A stretch of DNA of 64,000 nt from Rhodanobacter sp. ANJX3 (GCF_014200755.1 NZ_JACHCM010000001.1:164123-228122), one strand, 5' to 3'; counted from the first letter of the stretch, positions 43,607 to 53,716 are shown. Notes: generated from the letters alone by a model not told the origin. Numbers and translations are program-made.

Positions 43607-44551
43607 ATGCACGTTTTTGTTACCGGCGGCACCGGCCATTCCGGTCCGTACATCATCTCCAATCTTATCGCCGCCGGCCATGAGGTCACTGCGCTGGCTC
43701 GGTCCGAGAGCTCCGCAGCGGCGGCAGCGGCGCTGGGCGCCACGGTACGTCGCGGCAGTCTCGAAGATCTCGACGGGCTCAAGGAGGCGGCCGCAGCATC
43801 AGACGGCGTCATCCACGTCGCGCACCGGCAGGACCTGATGCCCACCGGCGGTATCAACGCCGTTGCGGCCGCGGAGCTTGAGATCATGCTCGCCTATGGC
43901 GAAGCACTGGCGGGGAGCGGAAAGCCGTTAGTCGCGTCGGGAAGCGTCGGCTCGCCGGGGTGGGAGGGCCTGGGCCGGCCGGCCACCGAGGAGGATCCGC
44001 CGCTTCCCGGCGGCGATCTGTACAAGAACACCCTGCGGGTTCGGAACATCGTGGAAACCACGGTGATCGGTCTCGCCGAAAAGGGCATACGGTCTTCGAT
44101 CGTGCGGCTCCCCGAGATCATGCACAGCGCCACCGATAACGCCGGCTTCCTTCCGCTGTTGATCGGGCTGGCCAAGGAAAAGGGGGCGGTCGGCTACCCC
44201 GGAGACGGCGCCAACCGTTGGGGAGCCGTGCACGCTCGCGACGTCGCCACCGTGTTTCGCCTGGCGCTGGAGAAAGGCCCTGCGGGCAGAAGCTGGCATG
44301 CCATCGCCGAAGTGGCTATCCCGTACCGCCAGATCGCCGAAGCTATTGCCAGCCGGTTGAATCTGCCGGCCGTGCCTATTCCCGCGGACGTGCTGATGCT
44401 GCCCGGCTACTTCGGGTTCCTTGCGAATCTGGTCACGCTGGACACCCCGACATCGAACGCCATCACACGCCGGGTTCTTGGCTGGGAACCGACCCAGCCC
44501 GGACTCTTCGCCGATCTCGATAGCGGTCATTACTTCCCGATCGACCGATGA
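43607..44551 (+). CDS. NAD-dependent epimerase/dehydratase-type SDR
   Basis: The 314-residue extended/atypical SDR starts HVFVTGGTGHSGPYIISNLI (TGGxGxxG motif). The usual YxxxK appears as GDLYKNTLRV, with the Tyr-Lys spacing altered, so classical SDR catalysis is uncertain. The C-terminal part (YRQIAEAIASRLNLPAVPIP) resembles NmrA/UDP-sugar epimerase-like reductases. It lies 50 bp after the first reductase. Confidence 0.85.
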   Translation: MHVFVTGGTGHSGPYIISNLIAAGHEVTALARSESSAAAAAALGATVRRGSLEDLDGLKEAAAASDGVIHVAHRQDLMPTGGINAVAAAELEIMLAYGEALAGSGKPLVASGSVGSPGWEGLGRPATEEDPPLPGGDLYKNTLRVRNIVETTVIGLAEKGIRSSIVRLPEIMHSATDNAGFLPLLIGLAKEKGAVGYPGDGANRWGAVHARDVATVFRLALEKGPAGRSWHAIAEVAIPYRQIAEAIASRLNLPAVPIPADVLMLPGYFGFLANLVTLDTPTSNAITRRVLGWEPTQPGLFADLDSGHYFPIDR

Positions 44552-44658
44552 GGTGACAGCACACCGCCAAGCGCACTGCGCCCGGCGGGTGGCCGAACCG
44601 CGACGGCGTAATTCGTCTAGAAACATTGAATATCCTGATTTCAGAACGGAGACTGCAC

Positions 44659-45279
44659 ATGAGCACCATCAGCATCATCGGTTCGGGAGGCATGGCCACG
44701 GCGATCGCCGGCCGTATCGCCAAGGCCGGACACACCGTCGAGGTGATCAGCCGCGATCCCGCCAAGGCGCAGGCGCTTGCCGACAAGCTCGCATCCGGAG
44801 CGACCTCAGGGACCTACGGCGCCACGCCGACGGGTGACATCGTTATTCTCGCCGTGCCGTATCCCAATGCGGCGGCGGTACTGGCCGATTTTGGGAAAGC
44901 GCTCGACGGTAAGGTGATCATCGATATCACCAACCCGGTCGCTCCCGATCTCTCGGGCCTGGTTACCCCCTTTGGCAGTTCCGGTGCGCAGGAGATCGCC
45001 AAGGCCGCCCCAGCCAGCGCGCCTATCGTCAAGGCGTTCAATACTCTCTTCGGCCACGTACTTGCCAAGGGTGAACGCCTCGACGCGTTCATCGCGGCGG
45101 ACGATGCGGACGCCAAAGCCCGCGTCTCGACGTTTCTCGAGAGTATCGGACTGCGTCCGTTGGATGTCGGCGGCCTGCCGATGGCCCAGTCGCTCGAGTG
45201 GCTCGGTCTGATGATGATCGGCCTGGCCAAAAACGGCGCTGGAACTTGGAACATCGCCATCAGGGTCGATATTGGCTGA
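44659..45279 (+). CDS. Second NADP-binding reductase, F420-oxidoreductase-like
   Basis: The 206 residues start MSTISIIGSGGMATAIAG at ATG 44659 after ACGGAGA. DIVILAVPYPN, VIIDITNPVA and PIVKAFNTLFGHVL align segment by segment with the reductase at 42918, showing duplication within the cluster. An upstream in-frame start at 44626 is less likely. Substrate unknown. Confidence 0.87.
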   Translation: MSTISIIGSGGMATAIAGRIAKAGHTVEVISRDPAKAQALADKLASGATSGTYGATPTGDIVILAVPYPNAAAVLADFGKALDGKVIIDITNPVAPDLSGLVTPFGSSGAQEIAKAAPASAPIVKAFNTLFGHVLAKGERLDAFIAADDADAKARVSTFLESIGLRPLDVGGLPMAQSLEWLGLMMIGLAKNGAGTWNIAIRVDIG

Positions 45280-45330
45280 GTCACTGCGACCTCGTTCCCA
45301 TGGGCAGGGACATGACATGGAGCATTACCA

Positions 45331-45747
45331 ATGAGTACCGAGCAGAATGTCCAGATCGTGAAGGATTTCTTCGCCGCGATCGGCAGTGGCGACAAGGAGG
45401 GTGTGCTGGCGCTGGTTGCCGACGACATCGAGTGGATCATCCCGGGCGAAGACTGGCCGCTGGCCGGCACCCATCGCGGGCGCCCGGCATTGGCGGCCTT
45501 GCTCCAGAAAACTTCCGAGACGATGGAAACTTCATTCCCCAAGGCCCCCGAGTTCGTGGCGCAGGGAGATCGGGTTCTGGTCGTCGGCTTCGCCAAGGGA
45601 AACGTCAAAGCCACGAATAAGCCATTCGAGGACGATTGGGTCTTCGCCATGACCGTTCGAGATGGCAAATTGACGAACATCCGCGAATACGTCGACACGC
45701 AAGCACTGGCGCGGGCCGCGAAGATGGACGCGTCCGGGCGCGCATAG
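45331..45747 (+). CDS. SnoaL/NTF2-like protein
   Basis: The 138-residue alpha+beta cone protein begins NVQIVKDFFAAIGSGDKEGVLALVADDIEW and includes GTHRGRPALAALL and FAMTVRDGKLTNIREYVDT, the classic SnoaL-like pattern. Such proteins act as small-molecule isomerases, hydrolases or binding proteins. It lies 51 bp after the second reductase in one probable operon. Confidence 0.88.
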   Translation: MSTEQNVQIVKDFFAAIGSGDKEGVLALVADDIEWIIPGEDWPLAGTHRGRPALAALLQKTSETMETSFPKAPEFVAQGDRVLVVGFAKGNVKATNKPFEDDWVFAMTVRDGKLTNIREYVDTQALARAAKMDASGRA

Positions 45748-45852
45748 TGCTGGCTATCCGCGGTCATCGGGTCGGGATAGACGGTAAAACAGCCGTGGAT
45801 CGCCGTCTCGTCGGCCGCCCTCATCGAATACCCCACCGTAAAGGAGATCGCG

Positions 45853-46485
45853 ATGTACGACCCATCCAAATTATCCGAGTTGATCCGGTTCGCACGAGTC
45901 GATGCGGGTTCCACCGTCATCGACGTTTACCCAGGCGACGGCGACTGGACCCGTCTCTTCTCCGACGTCGTGGGACCCGAAGGACGGGTCTACAGCTTCG
46001 TGCCGGCCGAAGTCGCCCACTTCAAGAACGATCCGTTCGGCCGCATGCGGACGCTTGCGAACGAGCCTGGCCGGGAGAACGTCGAAGCCGTCTCGGCAGA
46101 CCTGGTGGCGATGCAACAGGTCACGCAGCTCGCGGATGTCCTGTGGCTGCACCTGTTCTACCACGATCTCCACACCGCGCTGATGCAGGCCAAAGGCGCG
46201 ACGGCGGCGGACTTCAACCGAGCCGTTTACGAGCGGCTCAAGCCCGGCGGGTACTACATCATCGTCGACCACGCGGCGGCGGCGGGGGCGGCCGAAAGCG
46301 ACACCCAGTCGCTGCATAGGATTGAGCCAGGCTCTGTCCGCAAAGAGGTGGAGGCGGCCGGTTTCATGCTGGACGAGCAAAGCTCCTTGCTCGCGAACAA
46401 GGATGATCTGCACTCGAGCAAGGCGTTCGATCCCTCGATCAAGGGCAAGACCGATCGCTTTGCCTATCGGTTCGTGAAGCGCTGA
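45853..46485 (+). CDS. Class I SAM-dependent methyltransferase-like protein (cytoplasmic)
   Basis: The 210 residues contain a Rossmann methyltransferase-like core: VDAGSTVIDVYPGDGDWTR (SAM-loop position), GPEGRVYSF and RLKPGGYYIIVDHA. It is paralogous to the exported protein at 48364, with the same VVGP-G-VY and GG-VDHAA segments. It lacks a signal peptide. Acceptor unknown. It ends the HxlR-linked cluster. Confidence 0.82.
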   Translation: MYDPSKLSELIRFARVDAGSTVIDVYPGDGDWTRLFSDVVGPEGRVYSFVPAEVAHFKNDPFGRMRTLANEPGRENVEAVSADLVAMQQVTQLADVLWLHLFYHDLHTALMQAKGATAADFNRAVYERLKPGGYYIIVDHAAAAGAAESDTQSLHRIEPGSVRKEVEAAGFMLDEQSSLLANKDDLHSSKAFDPSIKGKTDRFAYRFVKR

Positions 46486-46785
46486 CGGGTGCCGATGGCG
46501 GCCGAGGTGGTGGAGCCTGCCAGCTTGCGCGGGCTCTACCCGGTCAGCATCGGCCGCCTGCTGACGTCCCATCATCGCGAAAATTCGCTCGGTCGACGAG
46601 TGATCCGTCAATCACTTTCATCACACCGCGGCAAGAATGTTTTCAACAGAATCGACCGATCTCTGATTTAGCGCAGCGCGACCAGCCGCCATCGTCGAGT
46701 AGGGCGCTTTTGTTCGGTCGAGTGTTTTTGCGTCAGTTTTTCTAGCTAGGCAATGCAGACAAAAAATCGGGCGACCAGAAAAAAC

Positions 46786-47640
46786 TCAGACTTCGACAAG
46801 ACCTTTGAACGCAGCGCCCAAGATGCGTAGCGCGTGACGCGAACGACGGTCGTTGAGTGCGGAATAAAGCACAACCTCCTGGGTCGGCAGGGTGGGCAGT
46901 GCCAACGTATTGCCGATATCGACGGTACCCGCCGGAGCGCTCCGGCGGGCCAGCACGGCGATGGCAATGCCAGCGGCGGCTGCAGCGCCGACCACGGCCG
47001 CGCCCTTACCGATGAAGACCTCTGTCCAGGCGATGCCTGCTTGGTCGAGCGCACGCACCGCGTTCGCGCGTATGCTGCATGTCTCGCCCTGAGTGGACAG
47101 CGGTAGCGGTTGTCCAGCACGTGGCTCCCAGCCCGCCGCGGCGATCCAGGCGAAGCTTTCATTAAACAGTTTTTCGCCTTGACGGTGTCGGTCTTCCGGT
47201 TGGAGTACCAGGGCAGCATCCAGCCGACCCTCATCGTAGGCCTGCATCACTTCGCGAGAGCCTGCGACACGCAATTCGATCAACAGGTGCGGGTCCTGTT
47301 CGTTCATATGACGCAGCAGGGAAGGCAACTCGCTGCCTACGATCTGGTGGCTAATGCCAATAACCATTCGGCGTTGTTCGATGCTGAAGGAAGCAACGGC
47401 GCGATCATGCGCACCCACCAAGTCGCGCGCCGAAACCAGAAAGACCGCACCTTCAGCAGACAAGCGCACTTGCCTTGGTGTGCGTTCGAGCAAGCGCCGT
47501 CCGAGCTGTGTTTCCAATCGACGAAGCTTGAGGCTGATCGCGGATTGAGTGCTGTCCAGAGCTTCCGCAGCACGGGTAAAGCTCTGCAGATCGGCCGTCA
47601 GAACAAAAGCTTTCACAGCATCGAGGTCAAGGGCTTTCAT
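46786..47640 (-). CDS. LysR-family transcriptional regulator
   Basis: The 284 residues begin with a winged helix-turn-helix (LDAVKAFVLTADLQSFTRAAEALDSTQSAISLKLRRLE) and continue with a periplasmic-binding-fold effector domain. It is divergent from the lipocalin-like gene at 47751, with 110 bp between the starts, and probably regulates the lipocalin/methyltransferase/RND cluster. The effector is unknown. Confidence 0.92.
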   Translation of the reverse strand: MKALDLDAVKAFVLTADLQSFTRAAEALDSTQSAISLKLRRLETQLGRRLLERTPRQVRLSAEGAVFLVSARDLVGAHDRAVASFSIEQRRMVIGISHQIVGSELPSLLRHMNEQDPHLLIELRVAGSREVMQAYDEGRLDAALVLQPEDRHRQGEKLFNESFAWIAAAGWEPRAGQPLPLSTQGETCSIRANAVRALDQAGIAWTEVFIGKGAAVVGAAAAAGIAIAVLARRSAPAGTVDIGNTLALPTLPTQEVVLYSALNDRRSRHALRILGAAFKGLVEV

Positions 47641-47750
47641 CGCTTATCCATCTCGATTTGAAATGACTGAAATATCTGAAAATGGTGTTTATCCATACAT
47701 AGTAGCCGACTACGCTGCGTGCATTCGTACGAGAGCGAGAGGGTTTCTCC

Positions 47751-48317
47751 ATGCGCCGATTTCTTTGGGTTTTAGCGCTTAGTGGATTAGTTCCGTTACT
47801 CGGTCCGCTTTCAGCTGCGGCCACAAGCTCGCCATTTGAACAGGCCGTGCGGCGTGCCGATAAAGCTGCAGAGACCGGGTCGAGTGCCGTCCCAGCTTCC
47901 CTGGTCGGCGCGTGGACGCTGGTTAGAGTCGACAACGTCTATCCAGACGGTCACCGCATAGAACTATACGGCCCGCATCCTCAGGGCCTGTGGATCATCG
48001 ATGCACACGGCCGCTACAGCATGCAGATGGTGCGCGCGCAGCGCACCGGCTTTGCTGCCAACGACAAGTCCAAAGGCACCGCCGATGAATATCGCGCGGC
48101 TGCGCTGGATAGCAATGCGCACTATGGGGAGGTATGGGCTGACGGCACGACCTTGCATACGCATATCGAGCAAGCGTCGTTTCCCAATTGGGATGGCAAG
48201 AGCGGTGCGAGCCCTTACACATTGGACGGTGACCGGTTGACCTACACCGTCGCCAAACCGTCTAGCGGTGCGGGGGAAGGTGCTCATGGCGAAGTGCAAT
48301 GGCAGCGCCTGCCCTGA
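47751..48317 (+). CDS. Lipocalin-like exported protein
   Basis: The 188-residue protein has a signal peptide (RRFLWVLALSGLVPLLGPLSAAA) and a lipocalin-like domain: LVGAWTLVRVDNVYPDGHR, GLWIIDAHGRYSMQM and YTLDGDRLTYTV. Proteins of this type occur beside efflux and redox genes but have no fixed activity. It is the first gene of the rightward cluster and faces the LysR regulator. Confidence 0.85.
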   Translation: MRRFLWVLALSGLVPLLGPLSAAATSSPFEQAVRRADKAAETGSSAVPASLVGAWTLVRVDNVYPDGHRIELYGPHPQGLWIIDAHGRYSMQMVRAQRTGFAANDKSKGTADEYRAAALDSNAHYGEVWADGTTLHTHIEQASFPNWDGKSGASPYTLDGDRLTYTVAKPSSGAGEGAHGEVQWQRLP

Positions 48318-48363
48318 AGGCGCGACATGGATTACCCAACGTAACTGCGGAGTGTCAGGACTT

Positions 48364-49140
48364 ATGAAAAAAGCTTTGTTCGGCCTTAGCCTGTGCGCGG
48401 CGACAGCGATGGCATATGCCGGTATGTCCCTACCGACCTATGTCACGGCCGCCGTTGCCGATAGCGCGCGGCCCCTTGCCGACACGCAGCTCGATGCCAG
48501 CCGCAAGCCGGCCGAATTGGTCGCATTGGCTGGTATCAAACCGGGCGACAAGGTGGCGGATGTCATGCCGGGCGGCGGTTATTTCACGCGTATCTTCAGC
48601 AAAGTGGTCGGGCCGCGTGGTCATGTCTATGCCGTCGTACCGCAGAGCATTGCGGCGGCGAGGCCGAAGGCGCTGGAACCGATCAAGGCGATAGCCACCG
48701 ATATGAACTACCACAACACCAGTCTCGTTGTGCTGCCATACGACCAACTGGGCGCCCCCTCATCCCTCGATGTGGTCTGGACGTCGCAGAATTATCATGA
48801 CGTCTATGGACAGGTCACCGTGTTTGCCGTCCAAGGCAATAGTGGCCCCGATGAAACAGCCAAGCTCGATGCGGCAGCCTTCAAAGCCTTGAAGCCTGGC
48901 GGCGTTTTCATGGTGGTCGATCATGCGGCAGAGCCCGGTTCGGGCGGGCGCGATGCCGGCACATTGCATCGTATTGATCCAGCCACGGTGATCACGCAAG
49001 TGCAAGCGGCAGGGTTCGTACTGGAAGCACGCAGCGACCTATTGAGCAATCCTCAGGACGCCCACGACAAGATCATTTTCGCACCTGAGATCAAAGGGCA
49101 CACTGACAAGTTCATCCTTAAATTCCGCAAGCCCCAGTAA
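48364..49140 (+). CDS. Exported methyltransferase-like protein
   Basis: From ATG 48364 the 258-residue protein has a signal peptide (KKALFGLSLCAATAMAYAG). It continues with a methyltransferase-like Rossmann region: LVALAGIKPGDKVADVMPGGGYFTRIFSKVVG, GHVYAVVP and LKPGGVFMVVDHAA. A SAM-dependent fold with an export signal is unusual because the periplasm has no SAM. It belongs to the predicted-methyltransferase family seen across xanthomonads. It follows the lipocalin-like gene by 46 bp. Confidence 0.82.
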   Translation: MKKALFGLSLCAATAMAYAGMSLPTYVTAAVADSARPLADTQLDASRKPAELVALAGIKPGDKVADVMPGGGYFTRIFSKVVGPRGHVYAVVPQSIAAARPKALEPIKAIATDMNYHNTSLVVLPYDQLGAPSSLDVVWTSQNYHDVYGQVTVFAVQGNSGPDETAKLDAAAFKALKPGGVFMVVDHAAEPGSGGRDAGTLHRIDPATVITQVQAAGFVLEARSDLLSNPQDAHDKIIFAPEIKGHTDKFILKFRKPQ

Positions 49141-49400
49141 ACGGCAGTAGAGGCATAGCCCGTTCTGCGTTGGAGAGCACGCCGTTTGAAAGAACGGCGC
49201 TGTGGCACCCAATCCAAAACGGCGGGGGATTTCCGTCACTTGGGCTAGTTCGCTCGTCGACTCTTTCCGCGGCTGCCTCGGACGCACGTCAGTGCCTTGC
49301 TCCTTTGGCCTGTCCGGATGGCTGCTTATGGCCGAGGCATACGGGTTGGGACTAACAACGCGTGAGTGTGTGAAAACAACAGACGCTGAAGAGTGCCCAC

Positions 49401-50531
49401 ATGATCGCACCACGGAAGAAGTCAATTATCGTTGCCGTCGCCGTTCTGGCAACGTTGGCCGGGGCAATGTATTTCTCCCATGATTCCCAGGCGCCGAAGC
49501 CAGTTAACCACGTCGGAGACGCTAACGCCGTACCCGTCGAGAGCGCACTGGCCACTCGTGGCGATGTGGACCTGTCATTGAACGTGGTGGCGCGCACGGA
49601 AGCGTGGTCCACCGTCACCGTGCGCGCGCGCGCCTCGGGCCAGCTGCAAGCCTTGGATTTCACGCCAGGCGCAAAGGTGAAGAAGGGGGATCTGCTGGCG
49701 CAGCTCGATCCCTTGCCTTTCAAGGCACAGCTCGTGCAGGCGCAAGGCAGCGCCGCCAGCGCCCGAGCGCAACTCGCCCAGTCACAGGCGGATCTTCAAC
49801 GCTACAGTCAGGTGGCGGCGCAAGGCTATATCTCACGCACCAGTTTCGATGCCTATCGGACCAACGAAGAGGTGGCTCGCGCCAATCTCCAGACCAGCCA
49901 GGCTGCGCAGGAACTGGCAAAACTCCAGCTTGGCTATACGCGAATGACCGCGCCGTTCGACGGCATCGTCGGGCTGCCCTCGGTCTGGCCCGGGGCGCAG
50001 GTGACGGCCGACAGCACCGATATCGTGGTGCTGAATCAGATCGAACCCATTCGGATCAGCTTCAACATTCCGGAGGCCAGTCTGGCCGCGGTTCGTGCAG
50101 CACAAGCGCGCGGCGCTGTGGCTGTGCAAGCACGGCTGCCGGGTGAAAACGGCTTGTACTTGCATGGCGTTCTGGACTTCATCGACAACACGGTGGACGT
50201 CAACACCAGCACCATCGTGCTCAAGGGGCGTTTCGAGAATGCCGACGGCCGACTTACTCCGGGCCAATTCGTGCAGGTGAGTTTACCGACGGTACATTTG
50301 ACGAAGGTGGTGAGCGTACCGGCGGAAGCGTTGCAAAGTTCGGACAAGGGCAATTTTGTCTTTGTGATCGGCGCGGACGGCAAGGCTCATCAACGCTTCG
50401 TCGATATGGGGGCGACGACGGAGGGGCGCATCGTCATCAATCAAGGGCTGGAAGCCAACGAGCGCGTCGTGACGAATGGCCAACTGCTGTTGAGCGATGG
50501 CAGCTCTGTACATACGACACCGAATGTATGA
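49401..50531 (+). CDS. RND efflux periplasmic adaptor subunit
   Basis: The 376-residue membrane-fusion protein has an N-terminal anchor (SIIVAVAVLATLAGAMYFS), a lipoyl/barrel-sandwich domain (VRARASGQLQALDFTPGAKVKKGDLLAQLD), a helical hairpin (about 105-165) and a beta-barrel with FDGIVGLPSVWPGAQV. It bridges the inner-membrane RND pump encoded next and an outer-membrane channel, none of which is visible in the window. Confidence 0.92.
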   Translation: MIAPRKKSIIVAVAVLATLAGAMYFSHDSQAPKPVNHVGDANAVPVESALATRGDVDLSLNVVARTEAWSTVTVRARASGQLQALDFTPGAKVKKGDLLAQLDPLPFKAQLVQAQGSAASARAQLAQSQADLQRYSQVAAQGYISRTSFDAYRTNEEVARANLQTSQAAQELAKLQLGYTRMTAPFDGIVGLPSVWPGAQVTADSTDIVVLNQIEPIRISFNIPEASLAAVRAAQARGAVAVQARLPGENGLYLHGVLDFIDNTVDVNTSTIVLKGRFENADGRLTPGQFVQVSLPTVHLTKVVSVPAEALQSSDKGNFVFVIGADGKAHQRFVDMGATTEGRIVINQGLEANERVVTNGQLLLSDGSSVHTTPNV

Positions 50532-50541
50532 GCGCAGGGCT

Positions 50542-53500
50542 ATGAATTTACCCGCGCTTTGCATCCGCCGCCCCGTAATGACGACGCTGTTGATGCTGGC
50601 AGTTCTCATATCCGGCGTGGTCGCCTATCCGCGACTGGCGGTAAACGAGTTACCTAACGTCGATTACCCGACGATACGCGTTTTCGCCAGCTTGCCGGGC
50701 GCTTCGCCCGAAGTGATGGCCTCCGCAGTGGCTGCGCCGCTAGAGGCGCAGTTATCCACCATTCCGGGCATCGATACGATGAACTCATCGAGTTCGCCGG
50801 GTGGAACCAGCATCGTCCTGAGCTTTGCATTGAGTCGAAATATCGACGCTGCTGCGCAGGATGTGCAGTCGGCGATCACCGCCGCACAGCGCCAATTGCC
50901 GCCGGACATGCCTACGCCACCGACCTTGCGCAAGGTAAATCCGGCCGACGCTCCGGTGCTGTTACTAGCGATGACTTCGTCTACGTTGCCGGTGTCGCAG
51001 TTGGATGAGTATGCCGAGACGCAACTGGCGCAGCGCTTGTCAACGATCGACGGCGTTGCGCAAGTCTATGCTTACGGAGCAGCCAAATACGCCGTTCGAA
51101 TCAGCGTCAATCCAGATCGGTTGGCAGTAGCCGGCATTGGTATCGATCAGGTGCAGAAAGCCATCGAAAACGCCAACGTCAATCAATCGACCGGTGCGCT
51201 GTATGGTCCCAGCCAGCAATTCCAGGTACGCAACGAAGGCCAGCTGCTGCGCGCAGCACCCTATAACGACATCGTGCTGGCATGGCGCAATGGCGCGCCC
51301 GTTCGGTTAGGTGATATTGGACGGGCCTACGATAGTGTGCAGAACGATCAACTCGCTAGCTGGTACAAGCATGACCGTTCGGTGCTGCTGGCGATTCAGC
51401 GTCAGCCGGGCACCAATACCGTCGCGTTGATTGACCGTATCCATGCAATCTTGCCCGGCTTCACCGCAGGGCTGCCGCCGTCGGTAAAGCTCAACGTGTT
51501 GTATGACCGCGCACAATCGATACGAGCCTCGGTGGCAGATGTCCAATTCACCTTGTTATTGGCTGGGATGCTAGTCGTCCTGGTGATCTATCTGTTTCTC
51601 GGCAATCTCTCCGCCACACTGATTCCGACGGCGGCGCTGCTGCTATCGGTGACTGGCACATTCGGCGCCATGTTTTTGCTTGACTACAGCCTGGACAACC
51701 TGTCGCTGCTGTCATTGACGCTTGCCGTCGGTTTTGTGGTCGACGATGCAATCGTGATGTTGGAGAACATCGTGCGCCACGTGGAGGCAGGGCTCGATCC
51801 CCACGAAGCCTCGCTCAAGGGCGCGACCGAGATCGGCTTCACCATTCTCTCTATGACGTTGTCGTTGATCGCCGTGTTTACCCCGGTCATGTTCATGAGC
51901 GGCATTGTCGGCCGGCTCTTCCACGAATTCGTAGTAACTCTCAGTGTGGCCATCCTGATCTCCGGTTTTATTTCCATCACGCTTACACCGATGCTGTGCA
52001 GCCGCTTCGTTAAGGCGAACGAGCATAAAAAGAAAAACGGGTTGATCATCGTTTTCAACCGCGGCTTCGATATGACCCAGCGCGTCTATGTGCGCAGCCT
52101 GAGATGGTGTATGGCGCGAGAGTGGCTTGTTTTTGGCGTGTTTGCGCTCAGCTTGTTGGCCACAGCACTGCTGTTTTACACCGTGCCAAAAGATTTCATT
52201 CCCGCTGGCGACAGCGGCCGCCTGCAGGTCATTACCGAAGGTCCGCAAGATGTTTCTTATGGAGGCATGGTGGCGCGTCAGCAGCAGCTCGCAGAGATTG
52301 TCGCGAACGATCCGAACATCGAAGCATGGATGTCCTCGATCGAGGCAGGGGGTTCGACCATCAACGATGGCGAGATGTTGCTGAAGCTGAAGCCAGCGAA
52401 CCAGCGCCGCCTCGGAGTGGACGAAATTGTGCAGGAGTTGCGAAAGAAATTTGCGAAAGTAATCGGAATGCGTGCCTATGTACGCAACCCACCCTTAATC
52501 CAGATCGGCGGCTTGCGTTCGAAGGCGCAATACCAGTTCACCTTGCAATCGCTCGACTTGGAAGCACTGTATAAATGGTCCACCGTGGCGACGCAGGCGT
52601 TCACGGCGATACCCGGCTTTCAGGACGTGACCAACGACCTCAGTCTCGATAGTCCATCCATTGTCGTCGAAGTCGACCGCAGCAAGCTGGCGCCACTCGG
52701 TTTGACCATGTCTCGGGTCCAATCGGCACTCGGGGCTTCTTTTAGCCAGAACCAGCTATCCACTATCTACGGTCCGGCCGCCCAGTATTGGGTGGTGATG
52801 GAGATTCAGCGCAATCTGCAAAACGATCCGTCGGTGCTTTCGAAACTCTACGTCACCTCCGCCACCGGCAAGCTAGTTCCACTGGACACGATAGCTCGGT
52901 TCGTACGCAAGTCGCAGGTGCTGACAGTGAACCACCAAGGCCAATTGCCGTCGGTGACGATATCTTTCGGCCTTGCTCCCGGCGTCAGCCTGAGCGATGC
53001 ATTGATAGGCATCCACGACTCGCTGGCAAGGATCGGCTTGCCAGCAAGTATTACCGGCAACCTGCAAGGCACAGCGCAGGCTTTTCAAGCCTCAATGCAG
53101 GGAATCGGCATGTTGTTGCTGCTGGCGGTTTTTGCAATCTACTTGGTGCTCGGCATCTTGTACGAAAGTTTCATTCATCCGCTGACCATCTTGTCCGGTC
53201 TGCCGGCAGCCGCGGTCGGCGCGCTGTTCACTCTGCAGCTGTGCCGCTTGCCTCTGGATCTATTTGGATTTGTCGGCATCGTGATGCTGATCGGTATCGT
53301 CAAGAAGAACGCGATCATGATGATCGACTTTGCCCTGGTCCGGCAGCGCGAAGAAGGCCTTACTGCCGCCGCCGCTATCTTCGAAGCCTGCCACGTGCGA
53401 TTCCGGCCGATCATGATGACCACCATGGCTGCATTGATGGGCGCGCTACCGATTGCCCTTGGCTTGGGTGCCGATTCGCAGGTGCGCCGGCCGCTCGGTT

Positions 53501-53655
53501 TAACCGTGGTCGGCGGTTTACTGCTGTCGCAGCTACTCACCTTGTATTTAACACCAGTGATTTACGTGCAGCTTGATCGCCTTCGTATGCGTTTCGTTGA
53601 CCGGGCGTCCGAATCGGACGGTTACGGCCTCGGGGCTCTTCAAAACCACGAATGA
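50542..53655 (+). CDS. RND-family multidrug efflux transporter (HAE1 type)
   Basis: The 1037 residues from ATG 50542 are full length for HAE1 pumps. Features are the N-terminal helix (CIRRPVMTTLLMLAVLISGVVAY), the porter region (VDYPTIRVFASLPGASPEVM), the proton-relay Asp pair in helix 4 (GFVVDDAIVMLENIVRHVEAG), and the second-half FVGIVMLIGIVKKNAIMMIDFA. It resembles MdtB/MdtC more than AcrB. The adaptor stop lies just 10 bp upstream. Drug specificity is unknown. Confidence 0.94.
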   Translation: MNLPALCIRRPVMTTLLMLAVLISGVVAYPRLAVNELPNVDYPTIRVFASLPGASPEVMASAVAAPLEAQLSTIPGIDTMNSSSSPGGTSIVLSFALSRNIDAAAQDVQSAITAAQRQLPPDMPTPPTLRKVNPADAPVLLLAMTSSTLPVSQLDEYAETQLAQRLSTIDGVAQVYAYGAAKYAVRISVNPDRLAVAGIGIDQVQKAIENANVNQSTGALYGPSQQFQVRNEGQLLRAAPYNDIVLAWRNGAPVRLGDIGRAYDSVQNDQLASWYKHDRSVLLAIQRQPGTNTVALIDRIHAILPGFTAGLPPSVKLNVLYDRAQSIRASVADVQFTLLLAGMLVVLVIYLFLGNLSATLIPTAALLLSVTGTFGAMFLLDYSLDNLSLLSLTLAVGFVVDDAIVMLENIVRHVEAGLDPHEASLKGATEIGFTILSMTLSLIAVFTPVMFMSGIVGRLFHEFVVTLSVAILISGFISITLTPMLCSRFVKANEHKKKNGLIIVFNRGFDMTQRVYVRSLRWCMAREWLVFGVFALSLLATALLFYTVPKDFIPAGDSGRLQVITEGPQDVSYGGMVARQQQLAEIVANDPNIEAWMSSIEAGGSTINDGEMLLKLKPANQRRLGVDEIVQELRKKFAKVIGMRAYVRNPPLIQIGGLRSKAQYQFTLQSLDLEALYKWSTVATQAFTAIPGFQDVTNDLSLDSPSIVVEVDRSKLAPLGLTMSRVQSALGASFSQNQLSTIYGPAAQYWVVMEIQRNLQNDPSVLSKLYVTSATGKLVPLDTIARFVRKSQVLTVNHQGQLPSVTISFGLAPGVSLSDALIGIHDSLARIGLPASITGNLQGTAQAFQASMQGIGMLLLLAVFAIYLVLGILYESFIHPLTILSGLPAAAVGALFTLQLCRLPLDLFGFVGIVMLIGIVKKNAIMMIDFALVRQREEGLTAAAAIFEACHVRFRPIMMTTMAALMGALPIALGLGADSQVRRPLGLTVVGGLLLSQLLTLYLTPVIYVQLDRLRMRFVDRASESDGYGLGALQNHE

Positions 53656-53716
53656 AGCAATGGTTGTGCAATGCGCGGCGGACACCGACCCGGAAAATAT
53701 CGAGAGGAAAGACTGA

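Noticed and set aside
46486..46785. 60-codon frame at 46489-46671 and other short frames
   Set aside because: No ribosome-binding site or family; the 300-bp gap appears gene-free.
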